A stretch of DNA of 64,000 bases. It comes from Isoetes taiwanensis (Eukaryota > Streptophyta > Lycopodiopsida > Isoetales > Isoetaceae). Numbering within the stretch: position 1 is the stretch's first letter; each line of letters begins with the position of its first letter. Below are positions 58,674-64,000 of the stretch, in pieces. The position numbers were made by a program, and so were the translations under genes. The notes beneath the pieces were generated by a model. That model had not been told where the DNA came from and did not search any database. It worked only from the letters and a program-made list of their open reading frames with translations. Location of the stretch: assembly GCA_021234155.1 (NCBI GenBank), contig JAJEKV010000005.1, forward strand, positions 28,947,617 through 29,011,616. Direction: 5' to 3'.

Positions 58674-61378
58674 TTGGGGAATGAAGTTGTGGTTCATACA
58701 CAAAAAAGTCCACCAAAAACACAAATGGGGAAGATGACACCACCACGGGAGGAATCGGATAGCGAAGATGGCGAAGATATGGTCGACTCTCCAATAATGG
58801 ATCGGATGATCAGATCAGGATTTCCTGAGAGGGGCCTGAGAAAATGGGCGGCTAGCTTCGGTATTATCCGTTGGGAATATCACACAAAGGCGTCTTTGGA
58901 CATTAGGCGGTGAAGGTTTGCCGGGGAGATGCCGTCTTGTTCAACCACGGGAATTTAATCCAGCACACATCTTTGGAGATTACGAACTGATGGTGCGACA
59001 TCTGATGCGAGATCAATGCTGCGGATGTCATACCTTTTAGCGAATCGGCAGGGTGAGTTGTTCATTTGGAAGTCCCGAGGAAGATCTGAAGGAAAAAGAC
59101 GTCCGGTTACGGGTTGTAGGCGGTCGGCATTGATGAGGCGGCTCAAGTATTGCGACGGACGGGAGGAGGTGCATAAAAGGATCAAGGATAGATATGCTGG
59201 CGAAGTGCAGAGTTCTTCGGCGGAGGCGCCCGGCAACCTAAAGCAGCGGCGTTTACTTGCCGAGAACACAATAGCGGCCGAGTGCCGCTACGAAGGTAAT
59301 TAACTCTCTGAATCTTTCCATTCTCGACTTCGAGTCGTAGAAAAAAGCCCTACCATCTAACATTTGCTGATTATCAGCGGGGTTTCTCGACTTCATTGAG
59401 TGAAAATGAAAGAAAAAAGAAAATTAGACATTCAAGGGACTCTTGGTCGAAAGTCCTCGAATGTCTAATTTTCTTTTCTGAATTTCTAATTTTTTCGAAG
59501 TCGAGAAAGCTTCTACATCCTCAAATTTTACGTATTTTACGGCTTTCGGCTCCATGAGTCGAAAAGCTACTATCTAACATTTGCCGATTCTCTTTGGGGT
59601 TTCTCGACTCGCTGGAGTCGAAAGCCGTAATCTGAAAAATCAAAGGATCTGAGCTTTCTCGACTCGCGAGTCGAAAAACGCAGAATAAGTAAAAGAAAAT
59701 TAGATATTCAAGGGACTTTTCGACTCATGAGTCGAAAACCCGGGGCTACTATTTCTTTGTTTATTAGGGTGTTTGTAGATACTTTCATGCTCGACATTGG
59801 TACATTGGTGAATCAGCCCTTATCGACGGATCATACCGCGCTAGGCAGCGATTGGAAAGCATTGGGTTGTCCTCGGCGACCTAAAGGAAAAGGGCTCCCT
59901 CGGATAAGTGGAAGACCTTTGAGAAACTATGCAGAGATATGTTAGCTTTGGAGGGACAGGAAGATGATGAGGGAAGAAGAAGAGGAGAAGAAGAAGAGAA
60001 CACCAAGGAAAGGCGGGGAGTCTCTCGGACCAATATGACCTCATTCTTAGCGAGGCGGTGCGGGAGAAATGGGCCGAGATATGGGCTAAATGGACAAGAG
60101 GCAAGGCGAAGGACGACAATGGAGAATTTCCAAAGCGGGCGGACCCCAAGTTGTTTGACAAGCGGTTCATGAAGAGGATCTGGGGCCTCACGGACAAAAG
60201 CGCTTGAACTACAAGGCAAAATCTTGGATGGAACAATCACGCTAAGGAAGACCAGGAGTTCTAAAATGCGGGGCGCAAAAGGATTATGCCACAGTCCTAA
60301 AGCGGCGGCGTCGCGTTAGAAAGAAGGCATCATGGAGTTACGCAGCGTTGCATCTAATGAATACCATGATTTTGATTATTACAAGGAAAAGGCTGCCCTT
60401 GATGAGGAAGACATGAAGGAATTGAACCGTCTATGTCAACCCTACATCAACACCAAGCTGAAGCGTAACGTCAAAACCCTTCCTTTCCACACGAGCGTGC
60501 TATGGCAATTGAAGAGGAAGCTTGGATTGAGGGTGGTCCCATTTAAGGGCGGACGATAGCTCCCCATTTCTGGTTACTTTGGGACACAAAGGGATTTGGT
60601 GGTGCAGGCCTTTTTGGACCCGTGGCACTATTTGCCATCAATATGATCGAAGACCCACCCTTTTTATGACAAAGCCGACATAGAGCGATTGGTACAAGGC
60701 GATGTATGGACATGACCGACCTGGATACTTTCGGTTTCCTTGTCTTTTTGCATGCCGGGCAATCGGACAAGCTCTTTGTCTCCCAATGGGCGGTGATATT
60801 AACTTCACCAACAAGATCATGCACTCCATATCGAACTTGATCATGAGTGCGGACTTGGCTTGCCAAAGGCACCAAGCTTTGCCAACATAGTTTTGGTTTT
60901 GATTTCAAGATCGTGGTCGACTGGATAAGTGGTGGTCTAGCGAGCATCATTATCTCGACAAGTTCATGATCTCTCAAGAGCGGATGGAACCACGGAGGGG
61001 GGGGTTTATGGAGGATGTTCCATCGATGGACAAAGGTCGGCAAAGATGGTGCGACCGGTCCTATACATAGAATTCCTATCCGGCCAAGAGTTATCAAGTA
61101 CTTCATAACCAGCTTGGTCGAGGAAGATCAAATTGTATCGCAGTGGTACATGAATGGCTGTTCTCTTAGGGGGCTATCTTTGTTTGGAATGAAACCTATA
61201 TCCGTGGTTGGAAATAAGGACATGGTTGAAACCATTCAGTCATACACGGATGCGCTTCATGAGCATTTCAAGGGAGGAAGACAAATGGAAGCGATAAAGG
61301 CGGCGAGGGCGAGGGGAGACAAAGATGAGGAGGCGAGAATGTCGAAGGTTTGGACGAGAATTTGCCGAAAACATTATT
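58674..61378 (+). pseudogene. Plus-strand coding remnants of unknown family (cargo or second transposon gene)
   Basis: Successive open stretches in one direction look once-coding. They include an acidic N-terminal piece (PPREESDSEDGEDMVDSPIM, 58,735-58,800), FGDYELMVRHLMRDQC (about 58,970-59,015), ELNRLCQPYINTKLKRNVKT (60,418-60,480), and a 121-aa frame at 61,015-61,380 with VIKYFITSLVEEDQIVSQWY and EAIKAARARGDKDEEARMSK. Several frame changes separate them, and palindromes sit between 59,300 and 59,740. I do not recognise the family. It could be the N-terminal part of the phosphatase-like protein downstream or a transposon-encoded DNA-binding protein. Confidence 0.45.
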
Positions 61379-61499
61379 GAAAACACGAGATTGAGGTGAG
61401 TTTACTTTGCTCTATCGGTGTTTCTCGACTTGAGTCGAGAGAAAGCGTTCCTTTCAATACCTTTTCTTTTCATTTCGATTTCGCGAGTCGAAAACTCGT

Positions 61500-62373
61500 T
61501 CCTTTCGGCGGATGTCATCATTTGAGGGAATTCCGTGTCAGCGACTCTCGGATCATTGTCATTGGAAAGCATCGGTTCACTTCACGAGGTGGAGAATGCA
61601 CTTCCCAAAGACAATCCCAAAGACCTGGCGGACCCGGAAAGGACCGGAGAAGATAATGATCCCGCATTTGGATCCCGATGAACGAAAATATGGTGAGCCA
61701 AACTCAAGCTGGGATCCAAATTTGGTCCCACCAAGCTTGTAATATTTGGCGTCAATGGAGTATTAGGCTGCGGTATACCACGACAAAGGCGCCCCCGAGA
61801 TTAACACCTCATGAGATCCCAATCAAGGCGAGCATAAAATAGTGTATCCGGGGGCCTAGAGCTAAGGAAATTATTGAATGGTGCCTGGCGCGGGGATTCG
61901 AAGTGGCCATATGGTCTTGTATGGCAAAGAAAAATATTGTCAATGTTCTTGGTGTTCTCGGCATTTCAGTTTTGAAGTTCAAGTTCGTTTGGGGAAACGA
62001 AAGGGTCGAGCATGTGAAGGACCTCGATCCAGCCATCACAAAGGGGAAGCCTATAATGGTGAAAAGGCTGGGCCGGGATTTATGAGCAATTCGGGGACTA
62101 TGGCAAACACAACGGCCCGATCATAGGCGACTCCGCCTACAAGTACTATCATAACAGCGCAAAATACAATCATTGCTAAGCCATATCGACTGAAGAATAT
62201 GAGACGGATAGGTGGTTGTCCGCCGGACTACATCTGTCTTGGCGGAATCCCTCTTTGCCATTCTTGTCGCCGATGTGCTTACGAACTATCCGAGCCTCAC
62301 GGAACCCGATCCAGAGAGCAAGCCGATCATGAAAGCTATGGACGACAAATACTTTGGTGAACAAGAAGAGTGA
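61500..62373 (+). pseudogene. FCP1/NIF-type HAD phosphatase-like gene, frameshifted, nucleophile replaced
   Basis: The plus strand carries the hallmarks of an FCP1-homology (NIF) phosphatase domain, whose family dephosphorylates protein serines. At about 61,733 it reads KLVIFGVNGVLG, where plant relatives have L-D-x-N-G, so the aspartate nucleophile is replaced by glycine. At 61,868-61,930 it reads EIIEWCLARGFEVAIWSCMA, the classic WCL..FEVAIWS motif. Then come KFKFVWGNERVEHVKDLDPA and KGKPIMVKRL (the conserved lysine), and near 62,090 GPIIGDSAYKYYHNSA, the counterpart of DDSPYK. The C-terminus NYPSLTEPDPESKPIMKAMD stops at about 62,373. At least three frame changes occur, mostly near CG-rich words. 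It is probably a captured, decayed host gene. Confidence 0.65.
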
Positions 62374-62442
62374 CCCCTGCTTTCAGATAGTCAAATTGTG
62401 TGAATATTGTAATCGAACGTGAACACATGTATTGACCATTTT

Positions 62443-62800
62443 GTAATGAATATACTTGTATATTGAGTTTTGATGCCTTTCGACTCACAGCCCAGAAAGG
62501 CATGCTTGTCGTGTTGATGAAACCATTTATATGTTTGTATTGTGTGGATTTGGATGACCACAATCTATTATGATAATGCTTGTACATTGGGTTTCTGGGC
62601 CTTTCTTGACTCATGAAGTCGAGAAAGGCATCTTCGGTTCTCGTTGACAAAAGCATTTGTATGCTTCGTGTGTAATTGGATGCAACCATATTCTAATGAG
62701 AATGGTTGTACTTTGACTTTTATGGGCCTTTCTCGACTCATGAAGTCGAGAAAGACACTACTTCCGTCATTGGATGCGGTTGTATGGAATGAATGTTCTC
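62443..62800. repeat. Three tandem units of about 126 bp, each with the palindrome
   Basis: Each unit has gggcctttc-palindrome-gaaaggca followed by a ttgtat..tgtgt..ttggatg..acca block. The palindromes lie at about 62,475, 62,601 and 62,727, giving a period of about 126 bp. The last two are well kept (arms CTCGACT / AGTCGAG); the first is decayed. Confidence 0.8.
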
Positions 62801-62879
62801 CGTTGTAATTTGATTTCAACATTCTTTTCTTCGTTTTGACTAATGGCACCGTAATTGTTAATCATACTCTCCTTGCTCG

Positions 62880-63323
62880 GTGGTTTTAGGCACGAGATCC
62901 GACACCAGCCAGAGATCCCTTCGAGCATCACGAGACCGCTCCAGGCGACGAGATCCAGCTCAAAGGCGGAAGAAATACGGATTCGCAGCACAGATCCCGG
63001 TCCACGCTACACTCTTGCCCGGCCTTTGGGACAAGGTTGCTCGCGAATTCGAGAGGTTGCTTCGCTACACCACGGGGATAAAGAACGGTGAAGAACAAAA
63101 AGAAAGTCCGGAAGCTCAAGGCATCTTGCAAGCATTGCATAACATCCACGGAGGTTGGGAAGGAGCATATTCGATGAAAGTGCGCGGGGAGGCGAGTGGA
63201 GAAGTGGGGTGGGCTGGTGCGGCCGGTAGCTCGGAGGCACCTCCACGTGAGGCATTCCACACTCTTCAGGTTGCCCCAAGGCTTACAGACGGCATGAAGA
63301 AGCGCCACAAGTTAATCCCCTAA
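62880..63323 (+). CDS. Unknown 147-aa frame, probably a last exon
   Basis: This uninterrupted frame of 147 aa is the longest clean frame in the TIR element. It is preceded by a 3' splice-like ttttag (62,883-62,888). It is arginine-rich at the start (SRRRDPAQRRKKYGFAAQIP), then has a helical part (LWDKVAREFERLLRYTTGIK, EAQGILQALHNIHGGWEGAY) and ends GMKKRHKLIP. No family was recognised. A polyadenylation-type AATAAA lies 100 bp after the stop, so this is likely the 3' exon of a transcript. Whether it belongs to the phosphatase-like gene is unknown. The Met given may not be the real start. Confidence 0.45.
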   Translation: MVLGTRSDTSQRSLRASRDRSRRRDPAQRRKKYGFAAQIPVHATLLPGLWDKVAREFERLLRYTTGIKNGEEQKESPEAQGILQALHNIHGGWEGAYSMKVRGEASGEVGWAGAAGSSEAPPREAFHTLQVAPRLTDGMKKRHKLIP

Positions 63324-63421
63324 GGTGGACCACCTACCAAGATGATAATCTGTAGTGGAATGACAAGACCGCCATGGTCTCTGCGTCCGATGTAAAATAC
63401 ATTGTATCTGTTCAATTTATT

Positions 63422-63427
63422 AATAAA
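63422..63427 (+). terminator. Polyadenylation signal AATAAA
   Basis: It lies about 100 bp downstream of the stop of the 147-aa frame, in an AT-rich 3' UTR-like stretch. Confidence 0.4.
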
Positions 63428-63646
63428 AATTCTTTTTCAACTAGATCTTTGGTTTCAAACTTTAATGAATTTCCTTTGTTTCAGTTGCATTGTTTTTGTT
63501 CTTGACTTCATGAACTTTTGGGAAAACTACAAAGACGGATTCAGTTGAGTTTTATTCAAATATTCGAATTAAGGATAGTTTTCGGGTCGGGGTGCTACTT
63601 TTTATGTAAATTAACCGAGTTCCGAAAAAAAATGGGAATGGAATGA

Positions 63647-63671
63647 GTCCCACTTTAATTAAATACGACTT
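63647..63671 (-). repeat. Right terminal inverted repeat, 25 bp
   Basis: Exact reverse complement of 51,201-51,225. It is followed by ATAG (63,672-63,675), the same four bases that precede the left repeat. Confidence 0.85.
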
Positions 63672-63675
63672 ATAG

Positions 63676-64000
63676 GCTAGATTCAGAAGTAAGGGTGTCT
63701 TCAATGTTTACCACCCTCTAGCAATAGAGTAGATGTCATTACAAAATGCCTGCTGCAGAGACAAGAATTTCTTGGAGGAAGATTGGGTACAGAACCATGG
63801 ACTTGACTCAGAGAGCCCAAGTCACGAAAGTCTTTCTGAGCCCCTCCCGATCTTCACAAGCAGCAAGGGATATACTGTACCCCATACTTCCACACCATAT
63901 AAAGAATGAACTCCACCAAAACCCTGAACAAGTGTGTCTGATGGGACCAATCGTGAAGCTCCGCTTTGTGACAATTGTTCTATATGGCATTGCATACCTT
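63676..64000. mobile_element. Retroelement debris in the right flank (copia-like tail and LINE-like piece)
   Basis: Plus strand 63,730-63,800 reads DVITKCLLQRQEFLGGRLGT, similar to the end of copia pol (ADxxTKxL...LG). The minus strand at 63,850-63,935 reads SLYGVEVWGTVYPLLLVKIG, similar to the LINE RT phrase LYGxExWG. Both are short, and only one may be real. Confidence 0.35.

Larger units (their letters stand above)
51201..63671. mobile_element. Putative large DNA transposon, 12.47 kb, unclassified
   Basis: Its ends are perfect 25-bp inverted repeats (51,201-51,225 and 63,647-63,671; outer end AAGTCGTATTT, inner end AAAGTGGGAC). The tetranucleotide ATAG lies immediately outside each (51,197-51,200 and 63,672-63,675) and is a plausible 4-bp target duplication. 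Inside, the left quarter encodes a broken transposase-like protein on the minus strand. The rest carries plus-strand gene-derived sequence ending in a phosphatase-like region, and about twenty copies of one palindrome. I cannot assign it to CACTA, MULE, hAT, PIF or Tc1/mariner: the termini and the 4-bp duplication fit none of them well. Identity as a single transposon is inferred from the termini plus the transposase; no second copy is available in this window. Confidence 0.7.

Noticed and set aside
60543-61106. 187-aa minus-strand frame, the longest simple frame in the right third
   Set aside because: It is antisense to plus-strand coding remnants and has no recognisable motif or domain; it probably arises from GC-rich composition.
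55746-62754. CRISPR-like array
   Set aside because: The repeats are palindromic but irregularly spaced (50 bp to 2.5 kb), the spacers are not uniform, and the context is eukaryotic.

Overview
This is a plant nuclear window. It holds introns with plant-type splice sites, a plant basic-amino-acid mitochondrial carrier, a plant Pumilio-type gene, LTR retrotransposons with a methionine-initiator-tRNA type primer site, LINEs with the plant zf-RVT tail, and Helitron, CACTA-like and PIF/Harbinger remnants. The large, repeat-rich, gene-poor layout would suit a fern or another seed-free plant with a big genome, but the sequence alone does not fix the species.

Layout. 1-3.8 kb: an old LINE fragment on the minus strand. 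3.8-6.7 kb: the one clearly intact host gene, an eight-exon mitochondrial arginine/basic amino acid carrier (BAC1-like, 326 aa, minus strand). 7.9-8.6 kb: the C-terminal part of a PIF/Harbinger nuclease. 9.3-10.96 kb: a 5'-truncated LINE with a 12-bp target duplication. 11.8-15.7 kb: a Pumilio (PUF) gene with stops and frameshifts, split by a second LINE copy (antisense, 18-bp target duplication). 16.4 kb: the 3' end of an organellar-type large-subunit rRNA. 16.8-18.7 kb and 22.8-24.4 kb: two minus-strand LTRs of one Ty3/gypsy-like family, each with its polypurine tract and a stump of interior. Between them lie a 660-bp foldback element, a hexamer microsatellite, the end of a CACTA-like transposon and an ADP/ATP-carrier gene fragment. 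24.4-33.3 kb: a Helitron 3' terminus, short tandem repeats, an inverted-repeat tandem and a gag zinc-knuckle fragment.

33,320-49,313 is one complete LTR element of about 16 kb on the minus strand. It has LTRs of about 1.6 kb, a primer site, a polypurine tract and the 5-bp duplication ATTTT. No reverse transcriptase or integrase was recognised in its 12.8-kb interior, so it looks like a large retrotransposon derivative (LARD-like) carrying nested debris: a copia remnant, a second Helitron end, a 0.4-kb inverted repeat and a small unknown gene-like segment. A diverged fifth LTR, in plus orientation, follows at 49.8-50.6 kb.

51,201-63,671 is the most interesting region: a 12.5-kb segment bounded by perfect 25-bp terminal inverted repeats and flanked by the direct repeat ATAG. 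Inside are (i) a broken minus-strand transposase-like gene whose motifs do not match the common plant transposon superfamilies, (ii) a plus-strand transcription-unit-like region with FCP1/NIF-type phosphatase sequence whose nucleophile aspartate is replaced, and (iii) about twenty copies of a short palindrome (arms TCGACT / AGTCGA) that I saw nowhere else in the window. I read this as a large, possibly undescribed DNA transposon carrying gene-derived cargo and a hairpin-repeat family.

Many frameshifts and LTR differences cluster in CG-rich stretches, while AT-rich stretches and the carrier gene are clean. Some 'breaks' may therefore be sequencing errors at methylated CG-rich DNA.
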